Numbered from the stretch's first letter, positions 26,826 through 35,410 are shown. The stretch is DNA of 64,000 nt from Thermophilibacter immobilis (GCF_015277515.1 NZ_CP063767.1:868001-932000), one strand, 5' to 3'. Numbers and translations: made by a program. The notes: a model not told the origin generated them from the sequence alone.

Positions 26826-27890
26826 ATGAGTAGAGCAATGAGCGAGGAGCTGGATGGGGTGCTCGACGAGGCTCAGGAGCAGGGGCGCTGCGTGGCCGCC
26901 GACACGCGACGCCAGACTGACGCCCTGAGTCGTCGCGCGGGAGAGGAGGGCCCTCTCACGCGTGTGGCCAGAGGACTCTATGCGAGGGGTACCTACTGGG
27001 AAGATCTCGATCAGTCAGAGAGAACGCTTCATGTCATGCGTTCCCTCCAGCGGAAAAATCCCGACTGGGTCTTCTGCGGAACGTCGGCCGCGCTCGCGTT
27101 CGGTGCCGACGTGAGCTATGAGCTCCAGGCGCCTCTCGAGGTGGCGAGCAGTCGGGTCACGCGCTTGCGCGACACGGAACTTGTCACGTATCGCGATGTC
27201 GAATGGGGTGTCTATTCGGGCGAGGGGCCGGTCGTGCGGTCCGGCGTGCGGGTGACGCCGCTCGCGCGCACGACCCTGGACTGCCTGCGGCGCCTGAGCT
27301 TCAGCGAGGGCATGGTCGTGGCGGACTACGCGCTTCGAGGACGTTCGGGAGGGCGCGAGTCGCTCGAGCGCTACTTTGGCGACGCGGGTAGGGGACGCCG
27401 CGGCGTTGCCCAGGCCCTTGAGACGCTCTCGCACGCGGACGGGCGCTCCGAGAGTGGTGGCGAGTCGATCGCACGCTCCCTCATGATCGAGAAGAACATC
27501 ATGGTGCCCGAGCTGCAGGTTGAGATTGCCAATCCGCTGGACGCCTGCAGCCCGTTCCGCGTCGACTTCGTCTGGGCCCTCTCCAACGGGCGTATAGTCC
27601 TCGGCGAGTTCGATGGCATCAAGAAGTATCGCGATAAGAAGATGACGCGAGGAAGAGGAGCACTCTGGACGCTCAGCCGCGAGCGTCGTCGCGAGGCTCT
27701 CATCAGCCTTTATCAGCTTCCCCTGCTGAGATTTGGCATGGACGAGGTACGTCGTCCCGAGGAGCTCGTCGCCCTCCTCGAACTTTATGGGATACCCTGC
27801 GCAGACTCGCCGCTGGCACAGGGGCGAGAGCATGCGATGCCGGACTGGAAGGCGCTCCTCCGCGCGCGTGGGGCGGCGGGCGTTGCATAG
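26826..27890 (+). CDS. AbiEi-like wHTH plus PD-(D/E)XK-nuclease-like protein
   Basis: 354 aa, ATG 26826 with AAGAGGAGG. N-terminal part (about 1-70) resembles the AbiEi antitoxin winged helix ([18 protein letters not shown]), the middle has a conserved region ([19 protein letters not shown]), and the C-terminal part reads [11 protein letters not shown], then [29 protein letters not shown]. The D...ExDGxxK arrangement fits a DUF559/Vsr-like PD-(D/E)XK nuclease core. No AbiEii toxin is adjacent. Palindrome arrays of the same repeat family flank the gene on both sides. The exact function is unknown; options include an orphan antitoxin, a nuclease, or an enzyme linked to the palindromes. Confidence 0.6.
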   Translation: MSRAMSEELDGVLDEAQEQGRCVAADTRRQTDALSRRAGEEGPLTRVARGLYARGTYWEDLDQSERTLHVMRSLQRKNPDWVFCGTSAALAFGADVSYELQAPLEVASSRVTRLRDTELVTYRDVEWGVYSGEGPVVRSGVRVTPLARTTLDCLRRLSFSEGMVVADYALRGRSGGRESLERYFGDAGRGRRGVAQALETLSHADGRSESGGESIARSLMIEKNIMVPELQVEIANPLDACSPFRVDFVWALSNGRIVLGEFDGIKKYRDKKMTRGRGALWTLSRERRREALISLYQLPLLRFGMDEVRRPEELVALLELYGIPCADSPLAQGREHAMPDWKALLRARGAAGVA

Positions 27891-27907
27891 GGATTGCCTT
27901 CTCATGA

Positions 27908-28285
27908 GCGGGGCGGATGCGGCTTCTGAGTTCTCAGAACGCCGCATCCGCCCCGCTTGATAGTGACGAGAAAAGCGCCGCGGGGCACATGAGGCGCCTG
28001 TCGGCTTCGAAACGCGGTAAGTGCCCCGCGCAAGAGTGACGAGAAGAATCGTGCGGGGCAAATGCGGCACTTATCAATTGCAAAACGTGGCAAGTGCCCC
28101 GCTCGGCTAAAACTCGATTGGCTGCCGGGGCATTTGCGGCTTTCCTAGCGAGAAAAACAACGCATGTGCCCCGTGAGGCCCTTGCCAGCCATAAAATACG
28201 TCGAGTGCCCCGCGCGGCCAGGCTCATATCACCGCGCGACGCACTCGACGCACTTCTGGCGAGAAAACCGCCGAATACGCCCCGT
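27908..28285. repeat. Tandem palindrome array, about 72-bp period (right array)
   Basis: At least four units beginning GCGGGGC or CCGGGGC at 27908, 27980, 28053 and 28125 and ending GCCCCGC/T at 27956, 28029, 28102 and 28174; further right-arm copies end at 28213 and 28285. Unit 1 is a perfect 16-bp inverted repeat with a second hairpin in its loop; the others are more degenerate. Spacers share GACGAGAA. Same family as 26622-26743. The 419-bp stretch between the two flanking genes holds nothing else. Confidence 0.75.
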
Positions 28286-28309
28286 GGAGCGCCCCGCCGT
28301 TGTGCCCGC

Positions 28310-29296
28310 CTACTTGCCTGCGTTCCTGCGGCCAAAGAAGGGCAGGCGGGGCAGACGCCCGCGGAAGGGGCTCACGAACTCCTTGGCGTTTCCGTGCGAG
28401 GGAGCCTCGGACTCGGGGGGCACCGTGGTGACCACGCCAGTGGGGACGTCGGCGATGGGCATGTCCGTGAGGTCGGGTACCACGACAGGAGGTTCCTCGG
28501 CGGTGCTCGCCTTGGCTTGGGAGGCCTCGGCTTCGGCGCGTTCGCGGTAGCGCACCATCATGTCTCTCTGGAGCTCGCCGATGCTCGGCGGGGACCAGAT
28601 GAGGGCGTTGGCCCCGGCCGCCACCGTCGCGGCGGCGGCCTCGTCGCTGCGACCTCCCGTGGCGATGATCGCAAGGTCGGGGAAGGTGGCCCTGAGCTCG
28701 CGGATGACCTCGGCCGTGTGCCTGCCCGCCGCCACGTTGATGATGCGCGCGCCGGCGTAGACCTTCTCGGAGGCCTCGTCGTTGAAGGCGGTGATGGTGG
28801 CGATTACGGGGATGTCCACGGTGGAGACGACCTGCGATACCATCTCTGGCGAGGCGGGGGAGTTGAGCACGACGCCGGCGGCGCCCTGCATCTCCGAGAC
28901 GGCGGCGAGCTCGGCGGCGCGCCGGCCCGTGGTGGTCCCGCCGCCCACGCCCACGAAGAGCGGGGCCTCGGAGACCGTGAGCAGCGCCTGCGTGATGGAG
29001 GGCTGGGCCGTGAAGGGATAGACGGCAAAGATCGCATCCGCGTTGGAGTTTCTGATCACCGCAACGTCGGTCGAGTAGAGGAGCGAGCGAATGCGCCGCC
29101 CGAACAGCGTGAAGCCTGTGCACCCCGCGTAGTTGTCGGGGATGCGCAGGGGCGCCTTGCGCAGGCGCCCCTCGATGGGGAAGGGCCCGTCCGCGGCAGG
29201 GACGGACGAGACGACCTGCGGGTTCGGGAAGATAGAGGAGGGGTCGCTCGTGCCTGCGACCTCGGGGGGAACGCCCTGGCGGGATGTGATGTCCAA
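28310..29296 (-). CDS. TIM-barrel protein of unknown function
   Basis: 328 aa. Start is TTG at 29296 with GAGGAGG at good spacing; no ATG fits. The central 220 residues read like a (beta/alpha)8 barrel: ADAIFAVYPFTAQPSITQALL, APLFVGVGGGTTTG, VDIPVIATITAFND, AGARIINVAAGRHTAEVIRELRATFPDLAIIATGGRSDEAAAATVAAGANALIWSP, the last part like the C-terminal phosphate-binding strands of ThiG or IMP-dehydrogenase-type barrels. The C-terminal 70 residues are Pro/Glu-rich, then basic. Relatives are often labelled hydrolase without evidence. Transcribed away from cstA. Confidence 0.65.
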   Translation of the reverse strand: MDITSRQGVPPEVAGTSDPSSIFPNPQVVSSVPAADGPFPIEGRLRKAPLRIPDNYAGCTGFTLFGRRIRSLLYSTDVAVIRNSNADAIFAVYPFTAQPSITQALLTVSEAPLFVGVGGGTTTGRRAAELAAVSEMQGAAGVVLNSPASPEMVSQVVSTVDIPVIATITAFNDEASEKVYAGARIINVAAGRHTAEVIRELRATFPDLAIIATGGRSDEAAAATVAAGANALIWSPPSIGELQRDMMVRYRERAEAEASQAKASTAEEPPVVVPDLTDMPIADVPTGVVTTVPPESEAPSHGNAKEFVSPFRGRLPRLPFFGRRNAGK

Positions 29297-29479
29297 GGGA
29301 CCTCCTCATGATAAGAGGTGAGCGCTGACTTTTCCCCTTGCTTATCCCCCAATGGGGCCGCATCTATGCGGTTTCATGTTCATGAGGCGCGAGAAGAAAG
29401 TATTTCCACCTCATTATCAGAACGAGAATGTGCGCGTCGCGTGTGGGTGAGCGGAGCATCATGGATTGCGTCACATAAC

Positions 29480-29493
29480 GGCGCATATGCGCC
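29480..29493. promoter_or_regulatory. 14-bp perfect palindrome before leader peptide 2
   Basis: GGCGCATATGCGCC lies 23 bp before the leader ATG. It could be an operator for cstA or a decayed piece of the GCGCATGCGCC palindrome family. Confidence 0.35.
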
Positions 29494-29516
29494 CCAAGAG
29501 GAAGTCTCACAACATC

Positions 29517-29561
29517 ATGCACGCACGTCAGCTATCCATTATTAGCAGCATCATTATCTGA
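29517..29561 (+). CDS. Leader peptide 2 (MHARQLSIISSIII)
   Basis: 14-codon ORF, GAGGAAG upstream, stop TGA at 29559-29561, two bases before the first hairpin arm. Five of the last seven codons are Ile. Its RNA context matches leader peptide 1 at 25175-25225. Confidence 0.65.
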   Translation: MHARQLSIISSIII

Positions 29562-29563
29562 CG

Positions 29564-29648
29564 CGGGTTGGCAGAGCCGACCCGGGTAATGCGGGCGGCT
29601 AATGTGGCGGAGGCCGTCCGGGATTATCCCGACGGCCTCCGCCTTTTT
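29564..29648 (+). promoter_or_regulatory. Attenuator 2 upstream of cstA
   Basis: CGGGTTGGC (29564-29572, identical to attenuator 1) pairs with GCCGACCCG (29576-29584). The conserved TGCGGGCGGCT is at 29590-29600. Terminator: 13-bp stem between 29606 and 29643 followed by TTTTT. The cstA ATG follows 26 bases later. Confidence 0.7.
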
Positions 29649-29674
29649 GTTGCGGGCTCCACAAGGAGGAGAGA

Positions 29675-31534
29675 ATGAACGGAATCGTGCTGATGCTCGT
29701 CGCGGCTGCGGTGCTGCTCGCGGGCTACCTGGTCTACGGCCGGTGGCTCGCCCGCATGTGGGGGATAGACGCCGACGTGCTCACCCCCGCGCGTCGCATG
29801 GAGGACGGCAAGGACTTCTCGCCGGCCTCGTGCTTCACGGTCTTCTCGCATCAGTTCTCGTCTATCTGCGGGGCGGGCCCCGTCACGGGCACCATCGTGG
29901 CCATGATGTTCGGCTGGCTGCCCGTGGTCCTGTGGGTCCTCGTGGGAGGCATCTTCTTCGGGGCCGTGCACGACTTCGGTGCCCTGTATGCCAGCATGAG
30001 GAACAACGGAAAGTCGCTCGCCCAGCTCGTCGAGAAGTACATCGGACGCACCGGTCGACGCCTGTTCCTGCTGTTCAGCTGGCTCTTCTGCATCATCGTG
30101 ATTGCGGCCTTCACCTCGATGGTCTGCGGGACCTTCGCACAGTCCGCCGCCGCGAGCGCGTCGGCCAACTACGCGGCCGGCGCGGCGGGCACCATCTCGA
30201 TCCTCTTCACCTTCGTGGCCATCCTCTTCGGGTGGGCGTGCCGTCACTTCCAGCTCTCGGGCGCGCCCCAGTTCGTCCTTGCCGTGGCCCTGATCGTGGC
30301 CATGTTCGCGCTCGGCATGGCGTTTCCGCTCGCGCTCGGCATGAACGCCTGGATCGCCATCGTGACCGTCTACGTGGTCTTTGCCGCCGGCATGCCCATC
30401 CAGACGCTCAAGCAGCCGCGCGACTACCTCACCACGATCATGATGGTCGCCATGATCGTTTGCGCCATGGCCGGCATCTTCGTCATGGGCGCCAACGGGC
30501 AGGCCACCATCACGGTGCCCATGGTCGTCTCGTCCGAGGCCTTCGACGCCCTGGCCTCCAAGGGCAACTACCTCTTCCCGGTCCTGTTCGTCTCCGTGGC
30601 CTGCGGCGCCCTTTCCGGATTCCACAGTCTCGTGTCCTCCGGCACCTCCTCCAAGCAGGTCGCCAGCGAGAAGGACGCGCTACCCGTGGGCTTTGGCGCC
30701 ATGGTGCTCGAGTCGTTCGTGGGCATCCTCGCCATCGTCGTAGCCGGTATCATGTTCTCTGACATGAACACCGCCGGCACCGGCGCCCTCAACAATGGCG
30801 TGGCCTCGACCCCGTTCCAGATCTTCGCCTCGGGCGTCGCGCGCGGCATGACCTCGTTCGGCGTCCCGTCCGCAGTCGCGACCGTCTTCATGACCATGAA
30901 CGTCTCCGCGCTTGCGCTCACCTCGCTCGACGCCGTGGCGCGCATCGCTCGCACGTCCTTCTCCGAGTTCTTCGCCTCCACCAACGATGCCCTGGCCACC
31001 TCTTCTGCCAAGGGGGAGCGAACCGGTGCCATGAGGGCGCTCGGCAACCCGTGGTTTGCCACCGTGGTCACGCTGATCCCGGGCGTGGCCCTGGCCTTTG
31101 GCGGCTACCTCGCGATCTGGCCACTGTTTGGCGCGTCAAACCAGCTGCTCGGCGGCATGTGCATGATCACGCTCGCCGTGTTCTGCAAGTGCACCGGTCG
31201 TAGGGGCTTCATGCTCTACGCGCCGGTGGCGCTTCTGCTGTGCTCGACGTTCACCTCGCTCGTGATGAGCATCGTGAACTGCGCCAGGGCGCTCGCGGCG
31301 GGCGGGGCGGGCGTCGTCGCCACCTCCGGGCTGCAGCTCGTCTTTGCGATCCTGCTTGTGGCGCTCGGCCTCATCGTGGCCTACAGCTGCCTGAAGGAGC
31401 TCTTCACCAAGAGGGTCGGCTCGATGCCCGACGAGGAGCCCGAGTGGAGCGAGCTCGGCCGCAAGAACTGCGCCGCGGCTGGCGAGCGCGGTGCGGCGGC
31501 CTCTGACCTCACGGGCACTCAGCTGGCAAGGTAG
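29675..31534 (+). CDS. cstA: CstA-family carbon starvation / pyruvate-peptide transporter
   Basis: 619 aa with AAGGAGGAGAG before ATG. About 16 membrane helices. Family motifs: GYLVYGRWLARMWGIDAD, SHQFSSICGAGPVTGTIVAMMFGWLP, GAVHDFGALYASMRNNGKSLAQL, SGFHSLVSSGTSSKQ and LFGASNQLLGGMCMI. CstA proteins import pyruvate and, in some reports, peptides. Expression is probably under translational attenuation by leader peptide 2. A strong terminator follows. Confidence 0.92.
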   Translation: MNGIVLMLVAAAVLLAGYLVYGRWLARMWGIDADVLTPARRMEDGKDFSPASCFTVFSHQFSSICGAGPVTGTIVAMMFGWLPVVLWVLVGGIFFGAVHDFGALYASMRNNGKSLAQLVEKYIGRTGRRLFLLFSWLFCIIVIAAFTSMVCGTFAQSAAASASANYAAGAAGTISILFTFVAILFGWACRHFQLSGAPQFVLAVALIVAMFALGMAFPLALGMNAWIAIVTVYVVFAAGMPIQTLKQPRDYLTTIMMVAMIVCAMAGIFVMGANGQATITVPMVVSSEAFDALASKGNYLFPVLFVSVACGALSGFHSLVSSGTSSKQVASEKDALPVGFGAMVLESFVGILAIVVAGIMFSDMNTAGTGALNNGVASTPFQIFASGVARGMTSFGVPSAVATVFMTMNVSALALTSLDAVARIARTSFSEFFASTNDALATSSAKGERTGAMRALGNPWFATVVTLIPGVALAFGGYLAIWPLFGASNQLLGGMCMITLAVFCKCTGRRGFMLYAPVALLLCSTFTSLVMSIVNCARALAAGGAGVVATSGLQLVFAILLVALGLIVAYSCLKELFTKRVGSMPDEEPEWSELGRKNCAAAGERGAAASDLTGTQLAR

Positions 31535-31556
31535 CGCGCCGGCAAGCGCGTAACCG

Positions 31557-31596
31557 GGACCCACCGGCGATGCTCTTGCCGGTGGGTCCTCTTTTT
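31557..31596 (+). terminator. Terminator of cstA
   Basis: 12-bp perfect stem (31557-31568 with 31578-31589), then TCTTTTT. Confidence 0.85.
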
Positions 31597-31633
31597 GGGC
31601 GGTGGCACGCTTCCGCAGCGTATTCATCGACGT

Positions 31634-31686
31634 AGCATCTGCGGAGAAAAACGACCGCCTCAGGCGTGTTTTTCTCCGCAGATGCT
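31634..31686. repeat. Perfect 19-bp inverted repeat
   Basis: AGCATCTGCGGAGAAAAAC (31634-31652) is exactly complementary to 31668-31686; the loop contains a second hairpin CGCC-TCA-GGCG. It contains GGAGAAAAAC, close to the CGAGAAAAACG piece of the 72-bp-period palindromes. Confidence 0.75.
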
Positions 31687-31734
31687 AACTCGACGGGTCG
31701 CCTCGCGTCGTCGCGGCCCTCGGACCCGTCTCTC

Positions 31735-32371
31735 CTACTGCAACCCTGCGACGTGCGGGATCGTGGCGAAGCCAGCCTCGATCTCATCGTCGGTGGGAAC
31801 GTGGTCCTCGAGCTCGCCGCGGTTGAACGCGTCGTAAGCCACCATGCCGAAGTAGCCGGTTCCCGTGAGGCCGAATAGGATCGTCTCGGCCTCGCCCGCC
31901 TCGCGGCACCTCTCGCCCCCGCGCATGGCGACAAAGATCGCGTGGGCGCTCTCGGGCGCGGGCAGGATGGTCTCCAGCTTGGCGAAGCGCTTGGCCGCCT
32001 CGGCCAGAGCGGTGCCCCACTGTCCCGCACCCGTCTCGGTGGTGATGTTGGTGAGGCCCTGGGCGTGCGCGTGGTAGGCCTGCGCCAGGGCCGAGTGGAG
32101 CTTGTATGAGCCCGAGGTGTTGTTGCCCTCGAACTGGTAGTAGATCTTCGCCGGCGTGCCGAGGGCGCGCTCGAGGTTGTAGGCGCGACACAGGGGGCTC
32201 GGGCGGTAGACGCGATACATCTCCTGTACGGGCGCGGGCGAAGACGGGGGAGATGTCGTCGACTGTGGCCGCCTGCCCGTTGGGCAGGCGCATGGGCTCG
32301 GACTTGTCGGCCATGTCAGCGCGCAGGTTGTACCAGGCCGTGGGAATCTGGTCCTCAAAGAGGTAGAGGCG
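31735..32371 (-). pseudogene. Tryptophan synthase beta-like gene (TrpB2 type), decayed
   Basis: Minus-strand pieces of TrpB2: YRLYLFEDQIPTAWYNLRADM and EPMRLPNGQAATVDDISPVFARA in one frame, then after a frameshift near 32233, QEMYRVYRPSPLCRAYNLERALGTPAKIYYQFEGNNTSGSYKLHSALAQAY, TETGAGQWGTALAEAA, and directly the C-terminal part ILPAPESAHAI and ETILFGLTGTGYFGMVAYDAF. About 200 central residues, a frame and the start codon are missing; the N-terminal sequence abuts the attenuator terminator. Intact relatives have about 440 residues and make tryptophan from indole and serine. Confidence 0.85.
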
Positions 32372-32383
32372 GTAGGCGCATAC

Positions 32384-32416
32384 AAAAAAGGACCCCCGGA
32401 ACGTGTCCGAGGGCCC
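32384..32416 (-). terminator. Attenuator terminator of the trp-type leader
   Basis: On the minus strand 32416-32406 pairs with 32400-32390 over 11 bp, followed by six U (32389-32384). Confidence 0.85.
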
Positions 32417-32443
32417 GGTAGGTGTATGCGCGGGTGGCCGTCG

Positions 32444-32533
32444 TCAGTCCGGAAGTCGAGAGGTCCTTGTCCACCACCATGCGCCGCGAGGCGCCTCGGC
32501 GCCGCAGAAAGAGATGAGGGTGAGATAGACCAT
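32444..32533 (-). CDS. trp-type leader peptide with three tandem Trp codons
   Basis: 29 codons from ATG 32533 (AAGGG upstream) to TGA. The start reads MVYLTLISF and the middle GAWWWTRTS; the WWW codons are at 32479-32471. The codons lie before a GC-rich self-complementary stretch and the terminator at 32384-32416, the classical layout of a ribosome-mediated tryptophan attenuator. The controlled gene, trpB2, is dead. Confidence 0.85.
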   Translation of the reverse strand: MVYLTLISFCGAEAPRGAWWWTRTSRLPD

Positions 32534-32545
32534 CTTTTTGCCCTT

Positions 32546-32576
32546 CGCGAGGGTGACGATGGAACTCACCCTCGCG
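32546..32576. promoter_or_regulatory. 11-bp perfect inverted repeat in the trp leader 5' region
   Basis: CGCGAGGGTGA (32546-32556) pairs with TCACCCTCGCG (32566-32576), just upstream of the leader ribosome site. Operator or 5' mRNA hairpin. Confidence 0.5.
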
Positions 32577-32667
32577 CGGCTTTGTTGCGAGTGCGTTCGG
32601 CTCGCCAGATGCACAAAATGATGCCGCCTGCGGATAAGATGCGACCGTTCGTAGAACAAACAGCAGG

Positions 32668-33312
32668 TCAGACGCGCATGTCTTCCAGTGATGCCGTGGC
32701 CAGCGTGCGCGCGCTCTGCCGCAGGAGGGCGCGTGCGGCGCGCTCGTCGGGATAGGCACGGGCGAGAAGCTCGTGGAAGCGGGCGTTGTGGCTGGGCTCG
32801 GCCAGGTGCGTGAGTTCGTGAGCAACCACGTAGTCGAGGCAGGTCGGCGGGTAGGCGGCTAGGCGCACGTTGAGGCGGATGCGCCCGTTCGTGGGCGTGC
32901 ACGAGCCCCAGCGGCTCGTCATGGCGCGCAGCTGCCAGCCGCTCGCACAGAGGCCCGTGGCCTCCTCCATGCGCCGCACGACCGCAGGCAGAGCGCCTGA
33001 GAGCTCACGGCGCCAGAGCTCGTCGGGGGTCGTCGCGTCCGGCAGGTCCGCAAGCGCGCCCCACAGGGCTACCAGGGCGTCGTTGGGCTCCGGGGCCAGG
33101 CGTGCCTCGACGCGCTCGCGCAGCCAGGCGGCGTGGGCGTCCAAGAAGAGCTGCGCCTCGGCCGGGCTCACACGCGTGGGAACGCTCAGGTGCGCCGTGC
33201 CGTCCGGTCGCACGCGCAGGTTGAGCCGGCGGACGCGCGTGCGCTCCACCTCCACGGGGACGCCCCCGGCGCACAGCTCGAAGGCGGCTCCGCTCCTCGC
33301 ATGCGAACCCAT
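32668..33312 (-). CDS. YgjP/DUF45-type zinc metallopeptidase
   Basis: 214 aa. Start ATG 33312 overlaps the upstream stop by one base. N-terminal VEVERTRVRRLNLRVRPDGTAHLSVP is the family beta-strand signature; LRAMTSRWGSCTPTNGRIRLNVRLAAYPPTCLDYVVAHELTHLAEPSHNARFHELL contains the SRWGSC motif and the HELTH zinc motif with the downstream H-N-x-x-F-H ligand. The family is a predicted intracellular peptidase related to SprT. The role in Coriobacteria is unknown. Confidence 0.88.
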   Translation of the reverse strand: MGSHARSGAAFELCAGGVPVEVERTRVRRLNLRVRPDGTAHLSVPTRVSPAEAQLFLDAHAAWLRERVEARLAPEPNDALVALWGALADLPDATTPDELWRRELSGALPAVVRRMEEATGLCASGWQLRAMTSRWGSCTPTNGRIRLNVRLAAYPPTCLDYVVAHELTHLAEPSHNARFHELLARAYPDERAARALLRQSARTLATASLEDMRV

Positions 33313-34544
33313 CAGAGGTGGTCCACGATCTTTTGCCAGGTGCTCTGGGAGAGCTCGAAGCGGCGTGCGTGCTTCTCCACGTTCTTGGCGTACTTGTCCA
33401 GCTCCGTGGTGATGGAGAAGAAGCGGCGATCCTGGAAGTACTCTGCCAGGGCGGGCAGCGTCTGGTCGAGCGCCTCGTGCATCGAGCGCATCTTCTTCTC
33501 GTAGTCCTGCGGCGCGGTCAGGTAGGTGAGCAGGGGCTTGTAGCGGACCCACCCCACGCACGCGTTCAGGAAGCGCGTGTTTATCGACGGTGAGCCCGCC
33601 TGGATCTCGGAGAGGTGTATGGGCAGGACGCCGTCAAGCAGGTGCTGGTAGATCGCAAAGCCGTCGTGAAACGTGTACGTCGGTATCCGGCGCACCGTTC
33701 GGTCCTCGAGCAGGGTGGACAGGAAGGTGTCCTCCCCGCGGGCGCCCGGCGGGTTGAAGAAGGGGAGCGTCCGGTGTGGGTCGCGCAGGTTGATGCAGAG
33801 GTTTGCGCCCGAGATGAACCTGCAGCCGCCTACAAGGGGCACGTTTTGGGACTCTCGCGAGATCAGCAGCTCCGGTGTGGCGTACGTCACACCGTCCGAC
33901 TCCATGAGGGACCGGATGCTGTCCCAGCTGACGATGTCGTTGCTGATCGCCTCGACGAAGCGCCGAAAGTCCCCCTCGCCCAGGGTGCCGTCGAAGCTGA
34001 TCTGCGGGATCGGGGAGACGTAGCCGCAGTGCAGGCCGTTGGTGTAGTCCGCCTCGCCGATCTCTCTGAGGTGGGTGGTCAGCACGCGCTGCCCGCACCA
34101 GATGCAGGTCTCGTGCGTCTTCGCCACGGCCATGGGGTACTCGTCGTCGTCGAGGAAGAGGAAGTAGTCCATCCGGCTCTCCAGGGCGGCGAAGAGCGCG
34201 GCGTTTCGCTTCCCCGCGTATCCAGCTCCAAAGACGCTCCTCAGCTCGGCGCGGGTGAGGTCCCCGCTGCCCCTCAGCCGCTCGAGGGGCCCGTAGGAGT
34301 TCTTTGCGCCGACGAAGGTGATGCTGTCGAAGGCGTCCACGAGGTCCTGGGGCAGGTTCGTGTAGTCGGTAGACTTGGTGTGTCGATACTCGACGTCGTA
34401 GGCCACGAAGAGGTGGAGTCTGACCTCCGTGCCTGCCGGCAGGTCGCACTTAGTGGTCCTCCACGTGTGTATGTAGGCCGAGAGGACCTTCCTGAAGTTC
34501 CTCCGGCCCGTCGCGAACCCTATTCCTAGGTGTATCTCGCCCAT
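33312..34544 (-). CDS. GT2/GT-A-like glycosyltransferase
   Basis: 410 aa starting MGEIHLGIGFATGRRNFRKVL at ATG 34544. An alpha/beta nucleotide-sugar fold is suggested by AYIHTWR, LHLFVAYDVEY, a central RNAALFAALESRMDYFLFLDDDEYPMA (triple Asp, likely metal/NDP-sugar site) and GGCRFISGANLCINLR. A four-Cys/His patch (CIWCGQRVLTTHL) could bind metal. No signal peptide. Precedes and overlaps the metallopeptidase gene. The acceptor is unknown. Confidence 0.7.
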   Translation of the reverse strand: MGEIHLGIGFATGRRNFRKVLSAYIHTWRTTKCDLPAGTEVRLHLFVAYDVEYRHTKSTDYTNLPQDLVDAFDSITFVGAKNSYGPLERLRGSGDLTRAELRSVFGAGYAGKRNAALFAALESRMDYFLFLDDDEYPMAVAKTHETCIWCGQRVLTTHLREIGEADYTNGLHCGYVSPIPQISFDGTLGEGDFRRFVEAISNDIVSWDSIRSLMESDGVTYATPELLISRESQNVPLVGGCRFISGANLCINLRDPHRTLPFFNPPGARGEDTFLSTLLEDRTVRRIPTYTFHDGFAIYQHLLDGVLPIHLSEIQAGSPSINTRFLNACVGWVRYKPLLTYLTAPQDYEKKMRSMHEALDQTLPALAEYFQDRRFFSITTELDKYAKNVEKHARRFELSQSTWQKIVDHL

Positions 34545-34825
34545 TGCGTCCGTCCTTTCTGCCGCTCGTCGTGCTCGCGGCCTTGGGCCTCGCGCGCTGT
34601 GGAAGATTATAGGGGTTCCGTGTGTGCAAATTATAGGTATCAGATTCGACAACTTATAATCGGCCCCTTTTCTTGCGGGAGGGGGGTCGCTCGAAGGGCT
34701 CTTTTAGGAGGAGGATTCCTCCAGGTGGTAGACCCGCTGTTTCATTGGTGGCATTTTCGAGGCCCAGGGGACTCGCGCGGCCTCGTCTTGTAGACTGGCG
34801 GAGAACCCAACCGAAAGGAGTGCGC

Positions 34826-35359
34826 ATGAGCGAGAGCAATGCGCAGGTAAAGCACGGTCCCGTTACGGCAGTCACCAGCGCGACCGAGACGAGCGAGGTC
34901 GAGCGGGCGCGCTCTCTCCTTGCCGCCGAGCTCTGCGGCCTGGGAGACACGATGACGTCTGCCATGGCGGCCGATCCCGGATTCGTGCCGTGCGGCCACG
35001 CGTTCGGTGAGCTCATCGAGGGGCTTTACGGCGCCACGGCCTCGCAGGACGCCGACGAGCTCGCTGCGCTCGCCGAGCGCGCGCGCCTGCGCAGCGAGCA
35101 CGTGGCCGACCACCGCGGCGTGCGTCAGGGCACGGCGGTGTTCCCCGCGCCCGGCGTGGCCCAGGTGGCGCTGCTCTTTGCGGCGGTACGCGGCGTGGGC
35201 GTGGATGCCTGGCGCGCGCTCAACGTGGGCGTCACGGACGATGTCGTCGACGTGTTCCTGGCCAATGCGCTTTCTGCGCTCGGTCTCGGCGAGGCCTCCC
35301 AGGAGCTTCTCGTTCAGGCCGGTCGCGCGGCGTACGTTGCCGACCAGCTCGCCCGCTAG
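34826..35359 (+). CDS. Unknown soluble helical protein
   Basis: 177 aa with GAAAGGAG before ATG. The second half is helical (AQVALLFAAVRGVGVDAWRALNVGVTDDVVDVFLANAL). No signal peptide or known motif. It ends convergently with the Fur-family gene. The 281-bp gap before it (34545-34825) holds AT-rich stretches (TATAAT-like) but no gene. Confidence 0.65.
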   Translation: MSESNAQVKHGPVTAVTSATETSEVERARSLLAAELCGLGDTMTSAMAADPGFVPCGHAFGELIEGLYGATASQDADELAALAERARLRSEHVADHRGVRQGTAVFPAPGVAQVALLFAAVRGVGVDAWRALNVGVTDDVVDVFLANALSALGLGEASQELLVQAGRAAYVADQLAR

Positions 35360-35364
35360 TCGTA

Positions 35365-35389
35365 GGGGGGCGCTCCTGGAGCGCCCCCC
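35365..35389. terminator. Bidirectional GC-rich hairpin between convergent genes
   Basis: GGGGGGCGCTCC (35365-35376) pairs with GGAGCGCCCCCC (35378-35389); no U run. Confidence 0.55.
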
Positions 35390-35410
35390 TGACTTCTGCG
35401 TTTCCCTTGC

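Noticed and set aside
27908-28285. CRISPR array
   Set aside because: The units are imperfect palindromes with a 72-bp period, their sequence varies between copies, there are no unique spacers between identical repeats and no cas genes nearby.
28224-29363. Alternative long frame overlapping the TIM-barrel gene
   Set aside because: Arg/His/Gly-rich shadow; the frame 28310-29296 has barrel-like strands and a good ribosome site at its TTG start.
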